Shown here piece by piece: positions 1 to 12,975 of a stretch of DNA of 64,000 nt. A program made the translations under genes and the position numbers. Origin of the DNA: Phytoseiulus persimilis (lineage: Eukaryota; Arthropoda; Arachnida; Mesostigmata; Phytoseiidae); NCBI GenBank assembly GCA_037576195.1, contig CM075102.1, positions 27,896,745 through 27,960,744 of the forward strand, in the 5' to 3' direction. The notes below the pieces were generated by a model. That model was given only the letters and a program-made list of their open reading frames with translations. It was not told the origin of the DNA and ran no database searches. The stretch's first letter is position 1. The number at the start of each line of letters is the position of its first letter.

Positions 1-787
1 CCATGTTCTTCGGTTTTCGAAATTCTTGCGGAGCGCTCGTCTTCCCAGAATAGCTTGAGCAAGTGTAAACAGTTTCGATCAAAAGCGTGAAATCCAGCTT
101 CCGGCAGTCCTCTCGGTCAATTTCTTCTCTCACAAATTTCTTATGTGGTAAAACGAGGATTTAATTTATATCAGAGTTAAATCTGAACCATCTTAAGACC
201 CAAGCCCACCGCCCGCAATGGGATTTGCGAGGCGATAGGGAGTGTTACTGAAGCAATACCGAAAGGTGATTCCGGGACACTTCTGAGGGCTGGCTGAGAG
301 GTTCAGCCGGAAAACAGAGAGTCCTCTCGGTCCGAGTTGTAATTGTTCCAAGAGCAGCTTGAAATTCAAAACCCGCCATAGATCTTTCTCCTCTGGCGGC
401 GCGTGAGGGAACTCGGGACCCACCCTCACGCGAGCCGGTCGAAGATAAGTGTCTCGATTGGGGACAGAAAAATTCGGTCGGGTGAGTTTTCGATCCGACT
501 GTGAGATTCACAGAAGAGACATCTAATTTCGCGCGTTCCGCCTACACGCGGCTCCGCGGTCTGAAACCTCCGGACAAAAGTTCATTCAGACAAACACAAA
601 AAAATAAATACAAATAAAAACGAGCGAGAACCGCACATGAATTCCCAAGTGGCAGCTCGGCTCGCTCTTCCACCATCCCCGGATCGTCTCTGATTGGTAG
701 CCAGGCGAGGAACCTCGAATCAGCGACCGAGATGCCACCCTGTCGGTCTTTCTGGCCATCTTTGTTGTTGACTTTTTATGCTCTTTT

Positions 788-808
788 GATCGATCGATCG
801 ATCGATCG
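788..808. repeat. (GATC)n tetranucleotide microsatellite
   Basis: Five tandem GATC units plus a final G. The repeat is self-complementary. It runs into GCAG, so it slightly mimics an acceptor but has no pyrimidine tract. Confidence 0.9.
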
Positions 809-3800
809 CAGTGCTGGTGTTGACAACTAGAACTGAAGCACAGAAACTGTAGCTTCCGCTGTTGAATCCGACGATCTTTATCGAGGTGCGGAAATCAAAT
901 TTGGCAGAACGTCTCGTTGATTTTTAGGGTCGGAGAAGACGTTTGGAGACACTGCGGCTGACCCAACCGGCCAATGACGTCTTCCGAGATGACGTTACAC
1001 GTACAGAACGCAGGATGTGAAAGCTCATGCTTTTTGTGTGAGGTTTTTTTTCGACAGACCAAAAGAAAGTTGTCGTATGTCCCTGGAAATCGTCATGGTA
1101 GGATGGTCGCGTAAAATTTTTTTTTCTCAAGTACCGAGGAGAAGTCAACTCACGCAGCTGGTGCCGCTACAACACTCTAGAGAATTAAAAACCTAATTAT
1201 TGTAATGTCGTTTCATGTGAAAAACGGTTCTTCCGCCTGATAAATGTTCCCCTCGGGTACTTACGATACTGAGGTCGTGGTCGCGGCTCGTTGTGTCTTG
1301 CTTTCTCAACTGTCATGTGCCTCTGGGTTATTTGGCGTGATCATTGAACCTCGTATCAAACGGGAAGACTTCGTTGGAACTATGAGCGATTGAAGCGATA
1401 CAGTTGTCAGCGTTATAAAGATGATCCTCGCCGACTTTGAAGAGTGGAGAAATATTGGAATGCCCAGCGCGAAACCTCACTTCTTCCGAATGAACCCAAA
1501 CGCCTCGTTTCCTGAGCAGAAATTACTTCTCTTGAACCGCAATGAACGGAGTGGGATGACGCTTCCGACAAAGTTGGGACATCGAATGAAGGAGAAAGGT
1601 TGTAGCATGGTGAAGACTCTCGGCCCGATGTGTGGCAACGAGATCCTATCATCGTGCCGCTGACGGGGATGGGAGACCCCTCACCCTTTGATCAGAAATG
1701 TCGATCTATTGCTCAGCTCAGAGCGAAACCTTTCTCATCCGACAGTCCCACTGGAGATATAGTGAAAGAGCTTTCAAGACAGCGATGCAAAACACGCCAC
1801 TGTTCTCCCACAGTCATTAGATTCATGGGGTCGGATTGGCTCGTGGAATTCTCGTTCCTAAGGAGCTTGAAAAACAAGCATGGCACGTGATCGAGGAGCT
1901 GCCCGAAAGAGCTTTCGCTTAGATTAGCATTCTGACTGTTGAACGGTGGCTTGAGTTGTTCCATGTAGACCAATTCATCTTGACGCGAGTGGATCGAAGA
2001 GCTATTTTAGTGGGTTTCAGGCCCTTGTGTAATCCGAACCGTGCAATTTTTTCTCTGATTCCTCTCCCTGTCCGTTCGACTGTCTCCCCGCTCATAGTTT
2101 CTCTTTTCGGTGGGCCGGGAATCGGAGGCTTGCTGCGCGTGTTTCGTCTCCCCTGGTACGGCATCTCATCCGAGCAGTTATTGTTTCTCGATGATGATAA
2201 CACATACATGTCTATCGACTGCTCGACCGTCAGTCTCCTCGATGGAGCGGGTCAGTCAATCTGTGTTGATTCGGAACGGTCAGTCCGTCAGATGACGACA
2301 AATACAGTTTCGGTTGCGGCCGTTGACGCCGCTACTGCCATCGATACAGGACATTTGGAAAACAAGATTCGGGCTGTTCCGGGTGGCGCAACGCTTCATC
2401 TCGTATTTGATGGGAATCATCCTCCCCGTCTTTGTCTATGAACATTTATTTATATCCATTCAGTATGTCTTTACCTAGATGACAAAACAAAATATGAAAT
2501 ACCGCTCCTGTGTGGATAGAACAAGCAAACACCCAAATCTTCGTTCTTGTGCGCGCGACGTCCGCGGAACGACCGTCTAGTTTCCAGAGTTGGGGCAGGC
2601 TAATTTAATAATTGATCATTGGAAGCGGTAGAAGAACTTCGGAAGCGCAGAATGTCACCATGAGCGAACGGACGCTTTTCTGTGCCCACAATATTCAGCT
2701 CATCGATCAAAGTTAATAATCTTGCCGTGCTGGAACGGAGACCCGTCATTAGATCTCGTACTGGAATATCAATATGAACTTTGAAGACGAAGCGCAAATT
2801 TTCGATGCTCAATTATCGGCAGGTCGTGTTCGCTAGGCTCTGAGACACAGTTCCGAATTCCGAACGGAAAACACAGTTAGGGACCACTTCGAGATGTCTG
2901 CGCTCGTTGCGACGAATACCGGCGATAAGCGGGGGGTCAGACTTTTCACATATTTTGAGCGATTCCAATGGCCGCCTTATGGTGTGAGCCAATCCAATCA
3001 AACTCGATGTAGTCAAGGAACGCGGAGTTATATTTTCGCTAACCTAGAAGCGCCATGGTGCTGGCGTCGGTAATTTTTCGGAGCGGAAAGTGTAAAAAAA
3101 AGCGCATTTCGAGAACAGGGGCTGTAGTTGTGATTGTTTTGGTGTTAGACACTGTCGCTTCTCAGGGTCATGTCATCCTGCCGGACAGTTACAGCATTGG
3201 GGACGTTGAATAGTACGCTTGACCGAATCCATTCTTTCCTCACCTCTTGCTCAGCTGCTCCTGCTATTGCGGCTGATATCGATTCCTCAGCGGCTCGGAG
3301 CGATCGCGCCAGGAAGAAAAACGTGAGACTAGCAGAATGAATACTAAATGATGGAGACAGGGATGGATGCGAGCGTGAAATTGTCGCTCGCAGAAAAGCC
3401 AGGTGGCGTGGAGTGCTTTCGGCCTGGAGTGCTTTGCTTATGGAAATGTTATGCTCCTGACCGTTCGGCCGAAAAGCCCCTTTGTGTGTCAGAAGACGAG
3501 GAGGTGATTTCGGACGACGTCGGTGAGCATTTGCATAAGAAATTATTTAGACCGGCTCCAGAATTTATAGCCTCGTCATTTGTTTACGGTAACTCCACCC
3601 ACGCCCCTTGTGTTTTCTTTTCTTCACGTCTTTTCATTATCGAACGTCGCGTCTCCCAGATTCTTTTCTCTGGTACTGGAAGAGCAATAGAGATAATATC
3701 GGGTGCACCGCCGGATTATTCACACCTCGGTGCGCCCTAACCTTGAGGCTCCCCTTCGGAGATCGCCTGGAAGGTGAGAAGTCTTTTTTGTGAAATCAAT

Positions 3801-6800
3801 TAACATACGACGGCTTCGAAAGAAATCATTCAAAACAGCAAATGGCTCATGGAAATGAAAGATGTGAGAACGAGTCGGGGAAACCAAGAGGTTACAATGA
3901 TTTCGTGCGATTCCCGGATAGTTCCAAGACGGATGCGGATGATTTGTCGTTTTCAACGCGTCTTCCAAAGTTTTCTGTCGGATAGCGCGTGTTGCGTCCG
4001 GCATTCTCGCTGATTCATCTTATTGAACCGCATCATCTCATTGACCTCATCCCCGATGGCACTATTGGCTCGATTCTGTAAAGTTCGCCGCAGCCGTCGC
4101 TGTCGACATCATCGCTCAGACATCGGCGGAATCACCAAAATTACCGTGTGATGCCCGAACTTGGTTTTCTGTGATTCGAATCAGCGGATCCTGTCGCTCG
4201 TTGGTGACGTGAGGAGTTAACGAGCCCTCTTCTTTTTGTCTCTTCTAATCGACTGCAGAACTCGAAGGAGCGACTCGCCGCAATGTAACGGCTCTCGAAC
4301 GATAAGCGCGTCACCTAGGCAGAATCAGTCTGACACCTCTCCGAAGCTATGAAGTAGAAAAAAAAACGACGCTCAACTCCATTTTGCCGGAATGCTGCAG
4401 TCGATCATACAGAACAGCGCGACCGAGACGACATCCGAAATCGATGACGCCGATGGATTCCAGTTCCGATCATCGATTAATCGTAAGAATCCTATCATGA
4501 ACAACGAGCCCCAAATCATCAAGCGGGAACATCTGGTTTCATGAAAGATGCTGGGGCCCGCAAGTCTGCAATGAGGCTTCGATACCTTTCCTGAAGCAGG
4601 TGATCTCGGAGAAGGGCTGCTGGAGAGAGGAAGTGACGAATAGGGGGAACGAAAAAGACGACGAGTCAGCTCCGGAGGTGCCGCGGTCCAAGGCGTCTCA
4701 AATAGGCAGCTGGATTAATGAGCAGAGAACGATGTACAGCAATGTTGTCGCGCAGACGCCGCACATTTTTCATGTTTTCGATTACGAGTTCCAATTCAAC
4801 ATGGATCGTGACCGCCCAGGGCATGGAAGCAAACGTGCTCTTGAAGTGACAACAATTGAGCGGACAAGTCGACGTCAGTTTGCGAGAAACCCGAAGGGCT
4901 CGTCCGAGGATCACCTCTTCGAATGAGGTGCCTTAATATCAACGTTGCCTGATTGCCCCGGGTCCTGCAGCCACTGAGTTCCAACCAGTATCTGTTGTGT
5001 CTCTGCCACCCGAATGATATTCGATCCTGAAGCCCATTTGGCATCGTCTGCCGCTCCGATCCAGATACATCAGGAATCGAGCCCCTGCATCCTGGCGGGA
5101 AGATCACGAGCGTGGTGGTGACCGCCGTGATCTGTCAGCACTGCACTGATGATTAATTTCCATCTATGTAGTTGTTTGCGATGGGGACCCCGAGCAGAAT
5201 ATCTATAGTTGTGAGCAACATCGATGGTGGGCTCGATCGAAGACTTCCCGCGAAAATCATCGAGCGGGAAGGAAAGCTGCGCGAAAACGTTCGTATCTGC
5301 TTCGACGATCTTTTGCCGGGCAGACGAGCGAGCCAGCGATTGTTCTGCCATGATGTCGGAGGTCAACCCCTCTTTTTCGGTTCCTACGACCCCCTCCCCT
5401 CCACTTTGTCGTAACCCGATAACAACGATATCACGACTGGATGATTACTGAGATGCTTCAAACAGAACTCTTGCATCCGGACTCGTACGCGGCAGTTCGG
5501 AGCTGAAGCCCGTTCGCAAGGTAAGAGAATCTGGGGCGCGCGACCGGCTCATCGTTCGTTAGGGGAGGTTAGGCAGAGAATGCGGGCCGGAATTCGTAGC
5601 TCTGAGTTCCCAGCCGACGTCCGTATCCACCGATGAGCAATGGCGGCCGATTCTGCTCCACGGATTTGGGTCAAGAACACTGAGTTGGTCCCCGAGCGCA
5701 GAGCCAGTTGTCACGATCCTCAAAATTTTGTCGGATTGTTTGGTCGAGCCGCAGCTGAACAATTTGTCGAAACGTGTTGAGAACGAGCTTGAGGAGCCCG
5801 AATTCGAGCCGAGGTCACAGAGGCCGCGACGTCCTCAGTTTCAGCTTCAGGCTCGTTGACGACCTTAGGACGGGGGGAAACTTCCACAGCTCAAAGTTTT
5901 TCCCGATCATCTCTAAGCCCGTTATGGGAGAAAGTTCACCTAATCCGCACGAAGACCGTTCATCACTGGTGATGGGCGATTCGAGCTCTCCACGATAAAA
6001 ACCTCGATGTGTTGGACTATGAGAGTGCGCTTCGAAAGTTATCCAAACATTTCTTAGAACTCTCGTTCTCCCGGAACGAGCCTTTCCTCGTTTCCATGCA
6101 TTGAGTTGACACGTGTTCGAATCTATCGAAACACAAGTTCTTGGAATGATCCGCAGCCGGCGGAACTTCAATGAGCTCTCTTAATTATTCATCGTTAACG
6201 ACGGCTGTCTGAACCCTGTGCGAATGTATCAACTGCAAGTGAGCTGGTTGGAACCGAACGAAGCCCAGCGCGGGAAGCTTCCGATAATAAGGATCCAATC
6301 CAGAAGTATCCGATCTGTGGAATTAGTGCCTCACCTGGACATAGTAGATAATTACCATATGAGGGGACATTTCGTTGGACGGCGATAATTGCCGCGAGTT
6401 CTATGACTGCTGCCCAGCCATATCTGTATGTATGGCGGTCTGACGAACTGAATGAATGCTCCGGAAAGGAGTTGCTCCTATCCGGCAGCATGTTAGCGGC
6501 AGTCGATACATCGTCGATGTTCACCTCCGGCTGGCTAGACGGACCGCCCGCCCGCCCGTCGGTCCGTCTGGTTGCTGGCTTTTTTTTCGTGACATCTGGG
6601 CTAACAAGTTTCATGTATAACGGCACTAATGGAATTCTCCCCGGCATGCGGAGCAACAACAAGCCGAATGGAAACAATTTCCCAGCCGAACAGCAATCCT
6701 CTGGGGAGAGCTGTCTGTCGCAAATGAACGGATTCTGGGAGGTCTCTCTGAGATGCGATAACCGGAAAGGAATTCAGAGCGACCGAAGGATTCCGGGCGG

Positions 6801-7366
6801 ATTGCGTCAGAATTGGAATGATCTTCCTCGAATTTTGAGGCATACCGAGCGTCGCAGCGTTTGCATAGCTGCTGTTTCTGCCGTAAGCCTCCCTGTATGA
6901 AAGCTCGCATAGCACTTCACGATCGTTTCTCGTTAGCATCCAGATGGGAGACTATAAGATCGGCAGCTTGAATTCACGTAGAGTGAAATTCATTTCCAGG
7001 AAAATCAGGTTTGGTTAGAGAAGCGCCCGTTACCGGCCAACTTTAGCTTCCAATCCCTCCTCCCGCCGCAAATTATAGATAGATATAAATTGTAGGAGAA
7101 TATATCTACGTGCTCGCTTGGCTTTTTTCTGGATGGTAGAGAAAGATGGAGGTAGTGGAGAAAAAAAACCGAATAGCAGTCCAACTCCTCGCCTTTTGAC
7201 CCCGCTCTTCAACCGCGAAGACGCCGCCAAAAGAAATTACTAACCCAAACTCCCTCTTTCTATCTCCGCTCGATCCCTGTTTCGTTTCTCTCACTGGTTG
7301 AAGACTCTGGAATTTCGTCGGTGTCAGATGACCCAGAGTTGGATTCAGTTGGCAAAAAAGAGCGCG

Positions 7367-7384
7367 GCACGCACGCACGCACGC
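7367..7384. repeat. (GCAC)n microsatellite
   Basis: Four full GCAC units plus two bases, flanked by A-rich runs on both sides. Confidence 0.85.
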
Positions 7385-9208
7385 AAAAAAGACGGAGCCG
7401 ATGGAGATTAGAGCCCTTGGCTCAGTTGCCTCATCAGGACCAAGAGCATATGAATAAAAAAAAACGGAGCCGAACTAAGCTCACTGACATTCGAATCCTT
7501 TACAATGATCACCGTCGTCTTGAGAAACCGATCGCACCAATTTCGCGCCGCACCGCGCCGTGGCTGACCGAAAGCGGCGTTCGGAATGACGGAAATGATA
7601 CTGTTTCATTTTTTGCTCGTTCTATGTTTCTTCACCTCGAACTCACAAAGCGTGCTCGGATCCGGCCCCTAATCCCTGGGTCGAAAGGGCTCTTCAAATC
7701 TTTTTCTAGAACCAATTGTGATAAATGGTCGATCGTTCGATCCCACTGAGACCCGGGACTGCATGGCGACGATTTAATTGCATGCCTCCGGTGGTGCACC
7801 AAGCGGAGTACCTTTTTTCTGACGTGTCTATAATTTTCACTTCAAGTTGTTACAGACGTATACGCTGTACGACGAGATTACGCTTCGACGTCGCGCATTC
7901 TTGTAAGCGTCTCCAATGATGGAATTCCACCGAGTTCCGTCAAGCGAATCGGTTCCCGCGTAGAGCTCGTTGAGAGAAGACAGGAAAAGACTGAAGTCCA
8001 ACACGCGGTCACAGCGGATTTCAAAATATGCGCCTTTAATCCTCCGGACGTGCATCATCATCGTGAATAACATGTACAGTCCGAAACAAAAGCCAGGGTT
8101 ATTCGTTCAGATGCGCGGACGCCGCTGTGCTGTGACCGACCGGATTTGAGCTCGGATGTCCATCTGTATGACTCTGTCCGGATGATTCTGACAATCGCGA
8201 CACGGAAGAGGAATCAATTGGTGTTTATCTCGTTGTTTGGATTTTGTCGATTCCGACGAAATCGTCTTTTGCTTTGAACTACCCCGCCGTAAGGGGACGA
8301 TTACCATGTTCGGAGCCCGGGTCCGCTCGAAACATTTCGAGGTGGCAGCTGATGAATGTAGCCATCTTCGATCGATTCGCGATCGAGAGCCTCGGTGGAG
8401 AAGAATAAGAAAAGAGGAAACGAATAATCATTCGAACTTCTGCGCTCGATGACGATTAACGCATGGATTTCATTCTCGATAGATCCGCGCGCAGGGACCG
8501 CATTGCCTGTATGGAAATGAGAATACGCGGAATCGCGGATGATGAACTCACCGTATGAACCCAACGCGTATCGATGTCGCGAAACGAAATGATGTCCGTC
8601 TCCATTTATTCCGAATCATATCCTTGATTCGTTTGGTCACAAAGACATTCTGTCACTTGGTCGGGGAGCAGACTCGGCAATCGCTTGAAATACGGGTTCC
8701 ACTAACTCAGTCGATTACCCGCTTGCCTCGACAGAACAATGTAACTTCGAAATAACTTCCGCAGAATTTTCCCGCCAATTCTAGAAAGCGTTCGTTCGCT
8801 CACCGCACGCCTGGCCATGGTTCTTCTCTGACTGTCAAAGTTTCCCTTCGGCCATTCCGTTGTTTCTTGTTCCCACCAACTCGATTTGAACGTAACAGAG
8901 GTGGCCGCACGATGTTAATCGGTCATTGTTTCTATCTCGTTGACATGACTCTAATGAGGGAGATGATGACGAGTCGTCAACTTTGCGGCTCCCTCTGGTT
9001 CTCGCGGGATTTCCGGCCGTTTCCACTCTCGTTCCTCTGCTGTTGATTTGCTCGTCGTCGATCTAACGAGGATTTCTCATCGTGGATCCCTTCATCGGAT
9101 TCTCAGCGACGTCTGTGCGCTCCCGTTCAGATGACGGCCAAAACTACGACGATCAAGGCGATGACAAGGGAAGTCGAATCGCGACGTTCAGCCATGACGG
9201 AAATATGA

Positions 9209-9270
9209 CATTATTATTATCATTTTCGTTGTTGGTGTTGTAGTTAACATCATTGTCATCATCATCATCT
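9209..9270. repeat. Imperfect ATT/ATC/GTT trinucleotide repeat
   Basis: TTA units, then GTT units, then five CAT/ATC units. Interrupted trinucleotide tracts of this kind recur through the window (12927-12975, 25801-25838, 33451-33503). Confidence 0.75.
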
Positions 9271-12200
9271 TAGTGGTAGATGCACACGATGAATTCGGTC
9301 TTTGAATCATCAATGTTGATGAGTGGCTTAATGATGTCCAGGAACCCCTCACGGAAATCCATAAAGCACTATGCGCTCAGCGTCGGCAACCTGCTCAGTT
9401 GTCCGCATGCTTGCTGTTTCCGTTGCTTGATCGTTACGATAGCTATTCGGATGGGAAGTGAGAAGAGAGCGAATACGAATGCATTTTATGAAAAGGGCTA
9501 GATCTGGAATCCGAGCACTCGTACCGGCAGAAAACCGAATGGAACCGCAGCGCGTAGCTGACTGTGTGGCCGCACGACCGGTCGCCCAACCGCCTGGCTG
9601 GCTTGGTGTATCAGGCCGGCTTAATCTTATCTTCAACACGAGACGGATAGAACGGCTTCCAGCGGAGGTGCCGACGGCCGCAGCTTTGCTCAGCTCATAC
9701 ATCTCCCACGATGCGTCCTCCCTGACGGCCGCCTCGTCTTCGCTGCGTCAATTCCGTTTCAACAGAACGCTACTCGACTTTGGAACTTGGCTCTCTGAAT
9801 GACGGTGCTCGATCCGGTTATGATTCCTGAGCGTCGCCCTCGGCATGCCTTCTCGATCCGAGTTCGGAATTTGCCCGTCCCCGGCTCTCTCGCGTGAGTG
9901 AATCGAGATTTGAGGAAAGTAGAAGTGACGGGGCCAGGTAGAACTCCGCCGAGAAGTATCGCTCCGAGCCGGTCTGGAGCAACTGCGAGTGAATCGCGTG
10001 AGCTACCGGCTACGCTCCGCCAGATTGATAGATTGATTGAGCCAGAGGCAGCAAGTGAAGACGGGCTACGGTTTTCTGGAACGGGCCTCAAGTAAAGGGA
10101 CTGTTTCAAATAATGATCTTCACGAACAACTTCAAGACGGCTCCGTTATGTTGAACACACGACTTTTCGTACATCATTGGAGTCTTTGTGCTGTTGTTAC
10201 CTGGTGACTCGGCTCGAAATTCCGCCCAATGTCTCCCCGTCATACACTAAAGCGAGTCCTGCTTTTCTCTGCCCACACGAAGCTTCTAATGTGGAACGGA
10301 CGAGGGCGAAAAACAGTCGCCATCTCCAACGACATCGTCTCGATACAGTTTCCGAGCCAGCCCGCAGAAAGTCCTTTCTTAGTCCATGCTGACGGCCTTC
10401 ACCCTCACATCACAATGGAAGGCCGCTCCCTGGAAGTCGAAGCAAAACACGTCTCCTTCCCGCTTCAACATTATCCATCAGGGACCGTCTTCTCTCCTGA
10501 ACGTGAAATACGACGTCTCTGTTAAATGCTCCAATTCACGAGTTGAAGCTTTTTGGCCCTGACTTACATCGTCAGGAATCCGCTTTCCGTCAATCAAAGT
10601 CGATGAGGCTTCAGTTGAGCTGCTTGCCCTGTGAACTTCAATCGCCTTCAAATTCGCGCGCTCAGGTGGCCATCGATGTCCGCGTAATTTATATCAGAGA
10701 GCGTTGCTGGATCCCAACATATCGCGGGGAGGAAGTCTTCTGTGCATGGAAACGGAGGAGCGAGCGCAAGGATCAAAGCACGCACACAGTCAGCCGCTGG
10801 CTCAGCTGCTCAGTCGACCGGTCGAAGGGCGGCTGAATGAACAATCGTCCAGAATTTATATAGTAGACTACAATTATCGCTCACACGAATATAATGCTCA
10901 TCCAAAGGGTTCTTCCGAAGGGCTCTAGACCTTTGCCTCAGACAAATCTTGGCTCAGTTCAATGGATTGAGCGCCGACGTGGCGCGGACGTCGAGCTCCG
11001 GTGAACGCGGCACCGCTCATCAGAAAGTTCTTTGTGCGTTCGCGAAAGCAGAAACGACGACAACAAATTCCGATGGATGGATGACTCGATGAATGCATTG
11101 AGGGAGAGCGGTGTTGGACAATTCTACTGAGACCCGTGGTATGGATCCCGTTCATATCATTATCACAGGTCGACAGCGATTCACCTCGTGACTAACCCAA
11201 TGGCATTGCGCAGAACTCGAGACCGACAACAGCTACGTCGACCACAATGGCCGGAATGCATTCGTTGTTGCTGTTGTTGTTTCTGGATGATTCCGCGCCC
11301 GGCGATCCTAGACGCAACGCAGATACCTGCGCTTCCGACTGCTGTTCCAACCGGATCATTATCGATGGTCATATGCGCTCAACCTTTCGCCGGTAACAAA
11401 GCGCCGCCGATAGATGCAGCGAGTCCGGAGTATCTGATCTTGCTCCCTCAGCCATCCAGCCGACTGGGGACGGACCGCGGAAATGCAAAGAGCAAATGGT
11501 GCGTTTGATCTTCTCTTTCAAAAGCTTGTTTCGAAACTCCAGAAAGGAGTCGGAGCTGTGAGATGTGAGTACACAATGATACTTCCCAGTTCCTCGTTCC
11601 TCAAACGACGCGACGACAGTACTTGGCTCGGGAGTAGATTCTCAGCATTGCGGAAATGGGAAACTTCTGCAATTCTGAATTCAGCCTCAAGAGAATGTTC
11701 TCACCGTGTAACTAGTCATAGGCCGGGACGCGTCTCTGGAACAGTCATGCGCTGACGAAATCGTATCGGTGTCCCCCAGGAAATCATCGTCAGGGGTCCC
11801 CATCTAGAGATTTCCGTCAGGAACTGCGGTCGTGGAATGGTTGAACACCTGTTCAGCTGTTCGTTTTCACGCAGGATCTATTCAAACCTAGCCTTGAGGT
11901 TGCTGTAGGTAGTGTTGGGAAATGATTCAGCCACCAACGCTGTGTTCACCGCGGGGGCAGCGGAACCTGTGGAAGCAGCACTGGTCCGTTGAGCTTGCTT
12001 GCTGGCTGATCATCCATTCGTGGTGGATCATGTCGCTTTCCATATGCTTAAGTTGGGGAAACACTCTAAGTAGGAGACAATGCATTTGAGTATTTTGAAA
12101 TCGCGATTACATCATTGTCGACACCGCCACCGCCATCAGCATCATAGGCGCCGCCGTCGCCATTGCTAGGACTGGCGTACCACTGAATGGTTGCCTGCCT

Positions 12201-12926
12201 CGACCCTCTATCCGTTCATTCCTCCATTCGGTCGCTTGTTCGCCGTCTTGGATGGGAGTCAACGGTGGGAAGATCCTATGGGAGCCACATGTTTCGCTCC
12301 GGATTCGCATCGCTTGTCGGAAGCGTCTGACCCTCTGAACGACAAGCTGACATTTGGCACTTTTGTTCGCGATCGCTCTTGAAACGTATAATTGTCAAGG
12401 AGACGGCGGCGCGGCGCTTGGACCCGCTGTCGCCCGCGTTGCAGGTGTCGAAGTTTTCCTGCGAGGAGCTTCTCTGATCGAGTTCGTGGCGGAAATCGAC
12501 ACATCGACCTCGATCCGTTCCCTCGTTGAGCCTTCAGTCTGAGTTGCTTCCACTCTTCACCAGCTGCTTTGCAAAATGGACGCGGATCTCAGCTCGATTG
12601 GCTCAGATAAGCGATTGTATCACAGGAATTTGTGTCGTCCCTGCTGTCGCCTCTTCTGATAATTGCGGACAACAAGCAGGCAGTCGTCCGGTCCGGACGA
12701 CAGGACCAGAGCTGGTGTTGCACCGGTTTTTTCTCTTCGGTATAAATACGATACAAGTCAAACAAAATCGCCGCGCCGATTCGACTTGTCGACCACCCCG
12801 AGCTTTAGAAGTGACGCACTTAAATCGGGTCAGCTTCGAAACTTGCAGAAAGTCGTTCGGCGCTTTTTGTTTGCTCGTACTTCGACTTTGGAGAAGATGG
12901 CAGCTGGATTATTATCATAGTCAACA

Positions 12927-12975
12927 TCAAGAGCATCATCACAGCGATCATCATCAACTCGGCGGCATCGTGATG
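12927..12975. repeat. Imperfect ATC trinucleotide repeat
   Basis: Repeated CATCA/ATCATC units with interruptions; no coding role is indicated. Confidence 0.6.

Noticed and set aside
5070-5366. Minus-strand peptide with LTDHGGHHHARDLP, like a metal-dependent phosphodiesterase motif
   Set aside because: A DHGGH string alone is weak. The upstream metal-binding and catalytic motifs of that superfamily are missing in all nearby frames.
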